Shown here one piece after another: positions 19,222 to 27,905 of a stretch of 64,000 bases of DNA. Under the pieces are notes generated by a model. That model was not told where the DNA came from, searched no databases, and saw nothing but the letters and a program-made list of their open reading frames with translations. The first letter of the stretch is position 1; the number at the start of each line of letters is the position of its first letter. Origin of the DNA: Zavarzinella sp. (lineage in GTDB: Bacteria > Planctomycetota > Planctomycetia > Gemmatales > Gemmataceae); the NCBI GenBank assembly GCA_041399155.1, contig JAWKTI010000003.1, positions 434,001 to 498,000 of the forward strand. Direction: 5' to 3'. Both the position numbers and the translations under genes were made by a program.

Positions 19222-22092
19222 TTAGATGACTTCCCACTGAATGGTAAAGAGATGGGTCGTTTGTGTATCGTGCTTCTTACGTTGTCGTAATTGGTCAATC
19301 ATGTTGTCTCGCTTTTCAGCGATTTCATCTTCGACAGCGAAAATCTCCTGTCGCTTTTTCCGATGAAGTCGGTCTAATTCCTTCAATCGTACCTGAATCT
19401 GTTCCTGCTCGTCTAATGTTGAGGCATTGCTGGACTGCCGACGACACTGCTTAATCTGATTTTTGATATCCTTCAATTCTTTTTCTTTGGCTTCAATGCA
19501 ATCTTCTGCCCATTTTTCCAGACGATCACGTTCCTCATTGAAGAATTGATTGTTGCCTTCGAGTGATTTGTTAACGGTAGCAGATGTGTGGAGTTCAGCA
19601 TTGCCTGACAAACGTTCTCGCAACTCACTTGGTAAATCATCCGCGGTCGATACTGTACCACTACATTGAAACAATTTTTCACAGACATCTTGATCCAAAC
19701 TCTTGCCCGAAGAATCAGTAGCAGAGAAAAGCAGGTATTCTTCATCCTCATAGGAAGTGATTTTAAGATGTTGCAACGTTAACCACCCTGTTTGTCCAAT
19801 GAGATTCTCCACAACGGTGATCCGTTTATCGTAGTTACTGATGTCGAAAGTAACTTTCGCAAGTGGCGTTGCAATAGTTTTGGCAGAATCAATTACCCAT
19901 TCTCCGAGAGGATGGGATAATCGGTAAAGAAATTCCCCTGGGACATCGAGGTGCCCTTTAGAAATAAGATAATAATTACCCTTGGGACAAATACTGAGAG
20001 GAGAGTCATTCAGGGTAAAAGATAATTGTTCCTGGTGAAACTGGGCTCTGTTTGATAGTATCTGTTTTGAAATTATCCAAAATTGTCTCCCCATACGATC
20101 CAAAGTCATTTTCGTATTTTCGAGTCTCAATTTTAGTCGAGTTGTAACGTCCTCATCGAAATGTTCAAACAATACTTGTTGAGTTTCACGAAGTTTCGAT
20201 TGGATCTTCTCATCCATTTCCTTCTGTAGTTGCTCGAAAGCAGACTGAATTTGTTCGGAATTCCGGCACTGCTGGTAAATTGCGAGAATCCGTTTCTCAA
20301 AGTCCACACCCGATTCAATCTGTCCTAGTACATCGTCTGATGCCCCAAATACACCATCGAACAAGCTGAACTTGGATGAAAGCAGTTGATGTACACGCTG
20401 ATCTGCTTCATTCCGTTCATTAAGAAAGTTGATCACCACGACATCGTACTTCTGTCCGTATCGATGACAACGCCCGATACGTTGTTCAATTCGCTGGGGA
20501 TTCCATGGCAGGTCGTAGTTGATTACTAGCGAACAGAACTGAATATTTACCCCCTCTGATGCCGCTTCCGTGGCGATCATGATGTTGGCATGGTCCCGAA
20601 AATGCTCCAACAGGGCAGTACGACTATCAATTGCCCGTGAGTTTCGGTCCCGAGATGACTGGGAATGCTGTTCGATCCAGGCATCAATGATGGTTTTTGA
20701 AACCGGATCAGAATTAGTGCCGCTGAACAGCACCACTTTCCCTGTATATCCGTTTGCTTCCAGGAAGTTCTTCAGGTAATTCTGTGTCCGTCGGGATTCT
20801 GTAAAAATGAGCGCTTTGCGATGTGCCCCCATCTCTTCCAGTTTTTTAAAACCCTGATCCAGAGCGCGAATCAGCGCACGTGATTTACTGTCGATGCCGA
20901 AGGTTCTTGCCCACTGCGAGTATCTTTGAAGTTCTTCAATCTCCTCACTGAGAATCAGTTGATCAATCAACTTCTCCGCTTGAGGTGCGGTTTCGGATTC
21001 GGTTTCAGTAACTTCTTCCAGAAGTTCCTCATCAATCTCCACGTCATCCATCAGGTCTTGTGTCAGTTCGTGATCGGCCTGTTCATTTCCTGGATGCTGG
21101 CTCTGGATGATTAGCCGTTGCCGCAATTTTTCCAGAGTGCTGGCGATGGCAGCTGAGGATGATGCCAGTAATTTTCGCATCATCAGAGTCATTAAATGAC
21201 GCGATCTTTTGGGAAGGGAATAAGATTCTTCCCGTTGCAGGAAGTCAGAAATCGTTTCATAGAAATTTTGTTCATCGTCTGAAGGTGAAAAATTTACAGT
21301 GATTGGAATTCGGTTGGTATAGTTGATGTATTCGTTCACATCCTTTCGCAGCGTTCTTCTGCAGAACTTTTGTAGTCGGACTCGTAGATGATCAAGATTC
21401 GCTTGTGAACCCTTGTATTGCGAGCTGAATGCCGATTGACCTCCAAATATCTGGTCATCCAATAAACTTGTGAGTCCGTAAAGTTCGAGTAGGTCATTCT
21501 GAAGTGGGGTAGCGGTTAACAGGCATTTCTTTCGGTCTTCGATTGCAAACTTGATTGCAGCTCCAATTTTGTTGTTCGGTTTGTAAACATTCCTGAGCTT
21601 GTGTGCTTCATCAATCACTACGAGATCGTAAGGCACTGCCTTGATATCCGTAGCGAACTTGGCTGCGAAGTTGTATGAAGCAATGATTACCGTCTGAGTC
21701 TTGAATGGATTTTCGCCAGTATCTCGCTGAACTTGACGATAACTTTTCGAGTCGAGTATCACCGTAGGTAAATTGAATTTTGTTGTAAGTTCTTGTGCCC
21801 ACTGTTTTCGCAATATCGCAGGGCAGATAACCATCAATCTCCTCCGTCTTTCCGCCCACAGTTGGCATAGTAGGAGTCCAGCTTCAATCGTTTTCCCCAG
21901 GCCAACTTCATCTGCTAATATGACACCCTGCTGTAATGGGCTACGTAATGCAAACATCGCTGCTTCAATCTGGTGGGGATTCAAATCGACACAAGCGTCG
22001 AACAGTGCCATCGAGAGACGGTCTGAGGTTCCACATTGTGCATGTCGTGTTAATTCGTGCGCGAAGTATTTGGCGTGGTACGGTGTACTCAT
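19222..22092 (-). CDS. SNF2/RapA-type helicase
   Basis: A 956-residue SNF2-family ATPase. Motif I is ADEVGLGKTIEAG (GLGKT at 64-68), motif II VIDEAHKLRN (161-164), motif III LTATPLQN, and motif VI QRIGRCHRYGQK, all as expected for RapA/HepA-like translocases. Residues from about 330 to 385 form an acidic, Glu-rich insert between the helicase lobes. The C-terminal 120 residues are a long coiled coil (EKELKDIKNQIKQ ... RLKELDRLHRKKRQEIF). It opens the operon SNF2 - sigma - Mod - Res. SNF2 enzymes are companions in several defence systems (for example DISARM), but none of the other DISARM genes is here. Confidence 0.92.
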   Translation of the reverse strand: MSTPYHAKYFAHELTRHAQCGTSDRLSMALFDACVDLNPHQIEAAMFALRSPLQQGVILADEVGLGKTIEAGLLLCQLWAERRRRLMVICPAILRKQWAQELTTKFNLPTVILDSKSYRQVQRDTGENPFKTQTVIIASYNFAAKFATDIKAVPYDLVVIDEAHKLRNVYKPNNKIGAAIKFAIEDRKKCLLTATPLQNDLLELYGLTSLLDDQIFGGQSAFSSQYKGSQANLDHLRVRLQKFCRRTLRKDVNEYINYTNRIPITVNFSPSDDEQNFYETISDFLQREESYSLPKRSRHLMTLMMRKLLASSSAAIASTLEKLRQRLIIQSQHPGNEQADHELTQDLMDDVEIDEELLEEVTETESETAPQAEKLIDQLILSEEIEELQRYSQWARTFGIDSKSRALIRALDQGFKKLEEMGAHRKALIFTESRRTQNYLKNFLEANGYTGKVVLFSGTNSDPVSKTIIDAWIEQHSQSSRDRNSRAIDSRTALLEHFRDHANIMIATEAASEGVNIQFCSLVINYDLPWNPQRIEQRIGRCHRYGQKYDVVVINFLNERNEADQRVHQLLSSKFSLFDGVFGASDDVLGQIESGVDFEKRILAIYQQCRNSEQIQSAFEQLQKEMDEKIQSKLRETQQVLFEHFDEDVTTRLKLRLENTKMTLDRMGRQFWIISKQILSNRAQFHQEQLSFTLNDSPLSICPKGNYYLISKGHLDVPGEFLYRLSHPLGEWVIDSAKTIATPLAKVTFDISNYDKRITVVENLIGQTGWLTLQHLKITSYEDEEYLLFSATDSSGKSLDQDVCEKLFQCSGTVSTADDLPSELRERLSGNAELHTSATVNKSLEGNNQFFNEERDRLEKWAEDCIEAKEKELKDIKNQIKQCRRQSSNASTLDEQEQIQVRLKELDRLHRKKRQEIFAVEDEIAEKRDNMIDQLRQRKKHDTQTTHLFTIQWEVI

Positions 22093-22240
22093 AATGGGTG
22101 AATAAGTGTGTATGTAGACAAGGTTTCACCGCAAACTTGATGTTGCGTAGCCAATGTTACCCTACAGACCTGTGGCAGATTTGTCACAAAATTACATACT
22201 TTTTACTGTTCTTGGCAACAATTTTCATTTTGGATATCCA

Positions 22241-22396
22241 ATGGCAGGAAATGGCAACTATGCACGCGGAGATCGGCTAGTTGCAATGGCATTTCCTGCC
22301 GGCGCAACTTACGAATTCGCTGCTGAACAGTCGGGCTTATCGAACAGCACCATAGCCCGGACAGTCAGCGGTTGTGTCGTTATCTGGAAATCATAA
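22241..22396 (+). CDS. Possible small HTH protein, divergent from the SNF2 operon
   Basis: A 51-codon frame whose centre (AFPAGATYEFAAEQSGLSNS) reads like the short helix-turn-helix of small Gemmata-type regulators, commonly written LAAGATxxxAAxxAGVSxxTVxRR. It breaks off soon after the recognition helix, and a protein-like continuation (QRLCRYLEIIKF) exists in another frame, so it may be a remnant. It lies 149 bp from the SNF2 start on the opposite strand. Confidence 0.35.
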   Translation: MAGNGNYARGDRLVAMAFPAGATYEFAAEQSGLSNSTIARTVSGCVVIWKS

Positions 22397-23047
22397 AATT
22401 CACGATTTGCATGCACCCTGTACTCCACCTCGGTTATCTAGTCGTACATTTTGGCATCGTCCGCCAGCAAATATCTCTGGTGAATCATCCTCGTCCCTTG
22501 CTCAGTGTGAAACCATAAATCAGGTGCAGTGTTCACTGCTGGTCGGAAATATCGTGTAGGCTAAAGATATTGGCCTCGACAAGCAATGATTCATACATCT
22601 CCTGATAAAATATGTTCAATTATTAGCTACTATGTTTCAATGATAATTAATACAATAATTAGCTTCTTATTCAATTTCGTGTCACTAGTATAATTTTAAT
22701 TCAATAATTCTTTTTTTGATTTACTATATGTAATTTTCATTTGCATTCTATTGTGGATTCAATATTATCATTTCTGTTATTGTAAAATACTGTGTTTTCA
22801 ATAGTTTATTTATTTTTGTATTATTTCTATTTTGTTTTTGTTTTAATATTTACTTATTTTGTTTGTATGTAATATTTTGTCACTTTTTTTAATTTCTTCG
22901 ACATCATTTTTTATGATGCGATCGGCATTCTTTCAAGCTCGAGAGCTTGGCTGCCGACCACTCGCCGCAGGGCTATGCGACAATATACCTATTTATAATC
23001 CGCTGGTAAAGTAGCGGAACTTAAGCTAATTGTTATCAGCCAGGGCA
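22397..23047. other. Gene-free AT-rich stretch upstream of the restriction operon
   Basis: From about 22600 to 22910 the plus strand is extremely T-rich with long runs of T broken by single other bases. No coding frame is credible. A 7-bp hairpin (CAAGCTC-GA-GAGCTTG) lies at 22936-22951 at its edge. Possible roles are a transfer or replication origin of the island or a silencing-prone spacer between the replication-like and defence modules. Confidence 0.5.
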
Positions 23048-23533
23048 CTAGATCTGTCTTTTAGTTTTTTTCTGATGCCTGGGTATTGTGCAGTCGGGCC
23101 AGCGATTCTGAAATATGTGTCGGTTATTGATAAACATCACTCCAGTAAAAGTTAGCTGCTTGACTAGAGGGTCAACGGTTCGCATTGATCGACGGACACG
23201 GCCAGCCGATGCAAATTCAGCATTAATAAGATGAAACCACTCTTTCTGTAGCTGGCGAGCGCATAGAATGAATTTGCGATCAGAGTCTGACGACCGAACA
23301 ATTCCACTTGGATTCGCGTATATTGTTCCTGGTTGAAATCCACATCCCCGGCTGAATATCTGACGGAAAGACTGTATGATTTCATGATCTGCTCCCGGAT
23401 GTGCTACAGTAAGCCCATTAGTGAGCAAAGTAAAAGTCTGCCAGCAAAGGTCATTGAAATCAGGGATACACCGTTCGATAGTTACTGTCCCTCCCGCAAT
23501 CTCCTCAATGGAGTTATGACGCTGTTGAAACAT
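23048..23533 (-). CDS. Hypothetical island protein
   Basis: A 161-residue frame with ordinary protein composition (NDLCWQTFTLLTNGLTVAHP ... QLQKEWFHLINAEFASAG) and a basic C-terminus. No domain recognised. It lies downstream of the AAA+ gene on the same strand, 209 bp away, and could be part of the replication-like module. Confidence 0.45.
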   Translation of the reverse strand: MFQQRHNSIEEIAGGTVTIERCIPDFNDLCWQTFTLLTNGLTVAHPGADHEIIQSFRQIFSRGCGFQPGTIYANPSGIVRSSDSDRKFILCARQLQKEWFHLINAEFASAGRVRRSMRTVDPLVKQLTFTGVMFINNRHIFQNRWPDCTIPRHQKKTKRQI

Positions 23534-23742
23534 CTAAGTTGTTCCTCTGAAGATATCAAATGATTATAACTCTCACTACTGCATTGAATCACCTCTTGCT
23601 GTGCAAATAACTCGAAACAATGAACAGTTCAATAACATCTGGCGATTGGTGTTAATTTAGGATACTATATTAACATTTATAAATTCTTAAATATGTATTT
23701 TAGCAAAAGAGGTTGCTAATTTGGCAGATTAGAATATCGCCA

Positions 23743-24555
23743 TCAATCTTCGGCTTGAAAATTGAAGCTTTGCACGAAATCTAAGGTTATATGACGACCT
23801 CGTGTCGCTGCAACAGCTAGCACTTGGATTACCATTCCAACACGATTATAGCTACGTTTGATTAGCAATGGAATTATCTCCTCCTCTCGATCAATAGTAA
23901 TTTCCCACTCCTTGCATCGGTGATTGATCCAATTCGCGAGTATTCGTTCACGGGGAAGGGTTGTCCCTACCTTGATGGCAAATCGAGCAAGTATGGGCTC
24001 TGACAAGCCAAGTGATCGTTTTGCTTTTCCTTTCTCGTTTCTTTCTAGGACTGATATCGCTGATGCGATCCAGATGGCTGGGGTTTCGTCAATTGCTTTT
24101 AAAATGTAATTCTCGATGTTTCGCCGGCCCAGAGCGGCAATTTCATCCAGATAGATGAATGTAGGCACATGTTCTGAACTGGCATTTCGTACTACACTCT
24201 TTAGCTCCTCCAAAGTTACAGTTTCACAGTCAACAGCAAAATAGCTGGTTCTGGCTCCGGACAACAAACTGAACAGTCCGTAATGATTTTCTCTTGCATT
24301 TACTAACTGCTCACAAGTCGAACATTTGTAGCATGGATTGAGTTCGACAGATCGATTTGGACACATTGCTGCCATGATACCTAGGGATATCGATCTAGTT
24401 TTCCCTGTGCGGCTAGGCCCAGTTACAAGCATGTTGGTTCCACCATTCTTGATGAGATCATGCCATGCCTGCACTAATTTGCTGTTCCCGACAATATCAC
24501 TCCATTGTCCAGGATACCACCGCTGGATTTCTCGTGGACTGAGATGCTTGTTCAT
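23743..24555 (-). CDS. AAA+ ATPase resembling a clamp-loader subunit
   Basis: A 270-residue AAA+ protein. The N-terminal PGQWSDIVGNSKLVQAWHDL is the DnaX/RFC-like opening, Walker A is GPSRTGKT (46-53), and a zinc-finger-like CYKCSTC (75-81, perhaps with Cys65) follows, as in bacterial DnaX. Walker B is FIYLDEIAAL (134-141). Unlike DnaX it lacks the clamp-binding C-terminal domains. It probably remodels or loads replication proteins on the excised island, or acts as a DNA-recombination switch. It overlaps the upstream gene by ATGA. Confidence 0.75.
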   Translation of the reverse strand: MNKHLSPREIQRWYPGQWSDIVGNSKLVQAWHDLIKNGGTNMLVTGPSRTGKTRSISLGIMAAMCPNRSVELNPCYKCSTCEQLVNARENHYGLFSLLSGARTSYFAVDCETVTLEELKSVVRNASSEHVPTFIYLDEIAALGRRNIENYILKAIDETPAIWIASAISVLERNEKGKAKRSLGLSEPILARFAIKVGTTLPRERILANWINHRCKEWEITIDREEEIIPLLIKRSYNRVGMVIQVLAVAATRGRHITLDFVQSFNFQAED

Positions 24556-25382
24556 TCCATCCCTCCTATTTTTGAATTTGGCTTCAGGTCGTTTTGTGGT
24601 ATTACGTCATTGCTTTCACACATTTTGCCATCACAACATAGCATTTCATCGTTGATATCGTCGAACCGTGCTTTCTCGTCAGAGCCGTCAGTAGGATGAA
24701 AGTCTTTGCCTTTTATTGGAATTGCGACTGAAGCGATACCTGACGACTGACGCGTAAACGCGTCAGACTCAACACGGAAATCGCTCATACGCTTCACTTT
24801 GCAATGACTGCCATCCTCTTCATGCCAAATGTCTGCCTCAATCCCAAGTCCGCGCAGCACTGGCTTTAGACGATTCAAGCGTCTGCTGAAAATGTTGGTC
24901 AGCACGGGAAAATTCTCGAACCCTGTGATTTTTCTTGCGATCTCTTGTTCGCTCAGTTTGTTAAGTAGTGTTGCTGTCATTCCTTCAAATGAATCGTATC
25001 TATTTAAGTAACACAGCAATGCCTGGATGATCGGTTCTTTCTCTGCTTCAGGACTTTCTATCTCAGTTAGTCGGCGGCCACCCTTATAACATTCTTCCTT
25101 CAGCAGGTAGAGCAACGCCGTGAAATCAGAGGGCTTTATATGTCCACCTTCACTCAAGTCGTAATATACTGTACAGATATAAGAAGCTACTCTATCATGT
25201 ACTGCTGGCCAGTACTTCTCAAAGGGACTGTCTGGAAGAAACACCACTGGCTCATTTTTCGTATTTACATAGAACTCTAGTTTGAGCTCCTTCAAGTTAG
25301 CGATTAGGTTTGTTAGTGATACCGCTTTTTTTTCTTTCCGAGCATTTTCACCCTTATCACCCTGGTAGTACTCTCTCATCAT
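24552..25382 (-). CDS. Hypothetical replication-associated protein
   Basis: A 276-residue protein starting MMREYYQGDKGENARKEKKAV. The segment at about 175-215 (TNIFSRRLNRLKPVLRGLGI then EDGSHCKVKRM) resembles the C-terminal winged-helix/linker of plasmid and phage primase-helicases, where RRLxRLxPxLRxxGI is followed by a basic strand. The C-terminal 60 residues are acidic and probably unstructured. It is translationally coupled to the AAA+ ATPase, suggesting the two form a complex. Confidence 0.55.
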   Translation of the reverse strand: MMREYYQGDKGENARKEKKAVSLTNLIANLKELKLEFYVNTKNEPVVFLPDSPFEKYWPAVHDRVASYICTVYYDLSEGGHIKPSDFTALLYLLKEECYKGGRRLTEIESPEAEKEPIIQALLCYLNRYDSFEGMTATLLNKLSEQEIARKITGFENFPVLTNIFSRRLNRLKPVLRGLGIEADIWHEEDGSHCKVKRMSDFRVESDAFTRQSSGIASVAIPIKGKDFHPTDGSDEKARFDDINDEMLCCDGKMCESNDVIPQNDLKPNSKIGGME

Positions 25383-25951
25383 ACGCCTCCATATTTTGGT
25401 TTATTCCATAACATGCACCGACAATCGCAAACTTTCCGTGCCTCTCTCATAATTTTCCTGACGCTCCTGAAATATGTGATTCCTATAAGGCCGCCTTTTG
25501 GATGCCTTAACCTAAGTGCGTGAAAAGTCGGCAAGGAAGTCATAATTGAATAGAGAAATGCTGTTTGATACGAAAAAAACAGCGAGTTTATTTTTCAAAA
25601 ATGTGTTACATGGACACGTGATTCGTCACATTCGGGTCACCGAAGCGTGCTTAAGGCGTTTTGACGTATTGTCTGTGTTCACCATTCTCTTTAATCAAAG
25701 GTACTTAACGTCAAGGAACGCTAGTCATGAAAGCAGTGTTAGTCCCCAGAATTTGACCAAGTTCTTGATGATAGAATGCAAAAAAATTCTCGAGAATGAT
25801 CAGAAAACATACAGAAGTCGGAATAAAGTTGAAAGATTCTTTTACAGACCGAAGCAATGTTGAAGAATTGCCCAGCGATTTGAAAAACGATCACATTGCT
25901 TATCAAGCAAGATTTATCACGTAGCGACAGTCATCCAATGCCGCTCATTCG
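25383..25951. other. Intergenic, no supported gene
   Basis: The longest frame (plus strand, 25546-25863, 105 codons) is rich in Phe, Arg and Lys with no family resemblance and no ribosome site, so it is not called. The AT-rich sequence near 25400-25560 probably holds the promoter of the two minus-strand genes that begin at 25382. Confidence 0.4.
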
Positions 25952-27163
25952 TCAGCAGTTACCCTTGTTACTTATTTGATTATCTTGGACTAGTTGAATT
26001 TCCGGTGAGCGATCTGAGATAAAATACCCTTTGATTTGCCAGGTGATGCTTTGGTTCAAAACGTACCCTTGATTCTTTAAACTAGTGATCCAAGATGTTC
26101 CTTGCGGTGGGAGGCCAATATCCACAAGAAGCTTCCGATCTAGTTTGCTTTTGATCTGCCTTAAATTGTCTGGAGGACCACCGCCCTTGGGATTTGGCTT
26201 GTATGTACTTCGACATTCGTTTCTAAAAATATGGTTCCAAATATTTTCGTGTGACGCAAACTTATTTATGGAGTGAAATAATTTCAGAAATAGTTCTCTT
26301 TTTCGACCGCTCAGTATGCATATTTTATTATTGTATTGGATTTTGACAGCATTACTGTTGACAACATCCACCGTGGCGCGTCGCTTGGCAACTAGCGTAG
26401 GCTCGTTCGGGGGTGCAGGATCTGTTGGCTTGGACAGTTCAAGAACCCTTACCATCCATTTACTGATCTTGACAAGGTGCTCAAAGCCACAATCACGTGA
26501 CCTAAACTTAGCTTGTTCGATATCGAAATAATAGTGTCTAATCCCCTTCCTGGAAACATTTTCCAGATAGTCAATTGCATCTGAACGAGGAGATCCGGAT
26601 ACTTTTACGAGAAGGTCAAACAGCAAACGCTTTTTTGGTTCATCTTCTAATAGTTCTTCAGGTTTTTTCCAGCATTCCTTGCCAAATTCTTGCTCAACTT
26701 TCTCACGAAACATTTTCAATAGATCTGCAAAGATGCCAAGTGATTTGCGGAATTCAATGTAGGTTGTTGATCCATCGTCAGGGTCAGGAATAGCGTCTAA
26801 ACACGCAAAAGTGTTGCAAAAAGGTTTTCGAAATAAAATACGTCCCTTTGTGTTGTAATACCTGATAGCTTTTGGGAGTGATCGAAGTTGGATTGATTCG
26901 TCTTTACTGATTTTAGATAAGAATGAATCGGTGATGTGGAAAACTTCTGGCGAATCCCAGAAGTTGCGCAATGAAACATTACGTTCCATAAAAGTTCTCC
27001 AAATAGCAACTAAATACCTGTCGTGAGACAAGATTTCATGAAGTATTGGAGTCTTGTATGGCCAAGGAAAGGACCCCTTGGTCGAGGACAACCCTTGTAT
27101 ACTGTTACAAAGTGATACAGGTTGATTCAGTTGAGTGTGTCTGTTCAGAACAGTTCTGAACAC
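25952..27163 (-). CDS. Large hypothetical protein with C-terminal winged helix
   Basis: A 403-residue protein. The last 130 residues show the OmpR/PhoB-type winged-helix layout: ILSGRKRELFLKLFHSINKF, then ENIWNHIFRNE, PPDNLRQIKSKLDRKLLVD and a final hairpin SLKNQGYVLN. The first 250 residues are unrecognised. It is the gene nearest the right end of the island. A role as replication initiator or master regulator fits the position, but this is inference. The start is uncertain; ATG near residue 59 (MERNVSLRNFW) is an alternative. Confidence 0.6.
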   Translation of the reverse strand: MFRTVLNRHTQLNQPVSLCNSIQGLSSTKGSFPWPYKTPILHEILSHDRYLVAIWRTFMERNVSLRNFWDSPEVFHITDSFLSKISKDESIQLRSLPKAIRYYNTKGRILFRKPFCNTFACLDAIPDPDDGSTTYIEFRKSLGIFADLLKMFREKVEQEFGKECWKKPEELLEDEPKKRLLFDLLVKVSGSPRSDAIDYLENVSRKGIRHYYFDIEQAKFRSRDCGFEHLVKISKWMVRVLELSKPTDPAPPNEPTLVAKRRATVDVVNSNAVKIQYNNKICILSGRKRELFLKLFHSINKFASHENIWNHIFRNECRSTYKPNPKGGGPPDNLRQIKSKLDRKLLVDIGLPPQGTSWITSLKNQGYVLNQSITWQIKGYFISDRSPEIQLVQDNQISNKGNC

Positions 27164-27444
27164 TACACATGCCCCTTTTCTACTGGCACAACTGATCTGA
27201 CTACGCAGTTAGCTTACTCGATATTAACGAATTGTGCAAGCAGTTTTTGTTAGAAAAATGTGCGTCGATGTTTTTCTGCGAGCAACACTGTAATTCAAGG
27301 TGCTTTATAGTTTCAGTAACCTACCATTTACCTACCACAGCGGGGTTTACAACAGCCTACTACGCACTACAGACTGTCGTCGTAACTTATTGTATACTCG
27401 TTATTTACTGCAATCCAGTGTAGTATGACAAAGTAGCATTACGA
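27164..27444. other. Right island end, gene-free
   Basis: This region contains the second copy of the CCTACCA double repeat and several looser matches (CCTACTACGCACTAC near 27350). No coding frame is credible. It is probably the promoter of the 25952-27163 gene plus integrase/excisionase binding sites. Confidence 0.5.
27319..27338 (+). repeat. Island-end repeat, right copy
   Basis: Same double ACCTACCA arrangement as 856-875 with two mismatches in the spacer. It lies 106 bp inside the right tRNA copy. Confidence 0.55.
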
Positions 27445-27500
27445 GACTTAAAATCCCCTGGGGGGCAACTCCCGTGTGGGTTCGAGTCCCACCGCGGCTA
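27445..27500 (+). repeat. Right attachment site (attR core), tRNA-Leu 3' remnant
   Basis: This is a 55/56 match to 761-816, covering the anticodon arm through the discriminator base. No 5' half is present, so it is not a functional tRNA. The reading frame of the neighbouring old integrase runs into it and stops at 27448. Confidence 0.93.
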
Positions 27501-27732
27501 TCTGGTCATATGTACAGTTTTCGGCAATGTTCGGCAAATTACTGCTAACTTCTTCATTCAAAAGCACTTGCGACGATTTCTGTTCTACTTTGCTTAACTC
27601 TTCTGCATCCTGCATGGCCGCATTTTGGGCCACCGAATGGCCGCATTTATGGCCGCCTGAAAGTGCCTTTTCAAAGTCACTTTCCGTGATCTGCCAATAG
27701 TGTGCTTCTGCAACTGCGACTGAATGACCTCC
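27448..27732 (-). pseudogene. Old integrase, C-terminal fragment
   Basis: Read on the minus strand, the frame from about 27727 gives GGHSVAVAEAHYWQITESDF, the last active-site block of tyrosine integrases (His, then the Tyr nucleophile), followed by a tail ending AAVGLEPTRELPPRGF inside the tRNA remnant. It continues the gene fragment at 29560-30582; the IS110 element at 27738-29559 lies between them. The join point is the Trp after VASA in the N-terminal piece and GGHS here. The gene can no longer make a working enzyme. Confidence 0.85.
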
Positions 27733-27905
27733 CCAGGAACTTCCCCAGCTGAAGACTAACTTTTCAATTCAACTCGCTTGAATTATTTCATCAATGAAAG
27801 CAGCAAGTGCATATTCCGCGTAACGATAGCGTCTGCCGTGGGTATCTTTTTAATATTTCACACAAGCCCTTCTTCATCAAATTGTCAAAAACCTGCTCTT
27901 TCCGT

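Noticed and set aside
25546..25863. Plus-strand 105-codon gene
   Set aside because: No ribosome site, no family resemblance, and composition like AT-rich noncoding DNA.
27445..27500. Second tRNA-Leu gene
   Set aside because: Only the 3' part is present; there is no 5' acceptor strand or D arm.
27448..27633. Independent 61-codon gene ending GLEPTRELPPRGF
   Set aside because: It is the tail of the broken integrase reading into the tRNA remnant; such ends are often misannotated as separate proteins.
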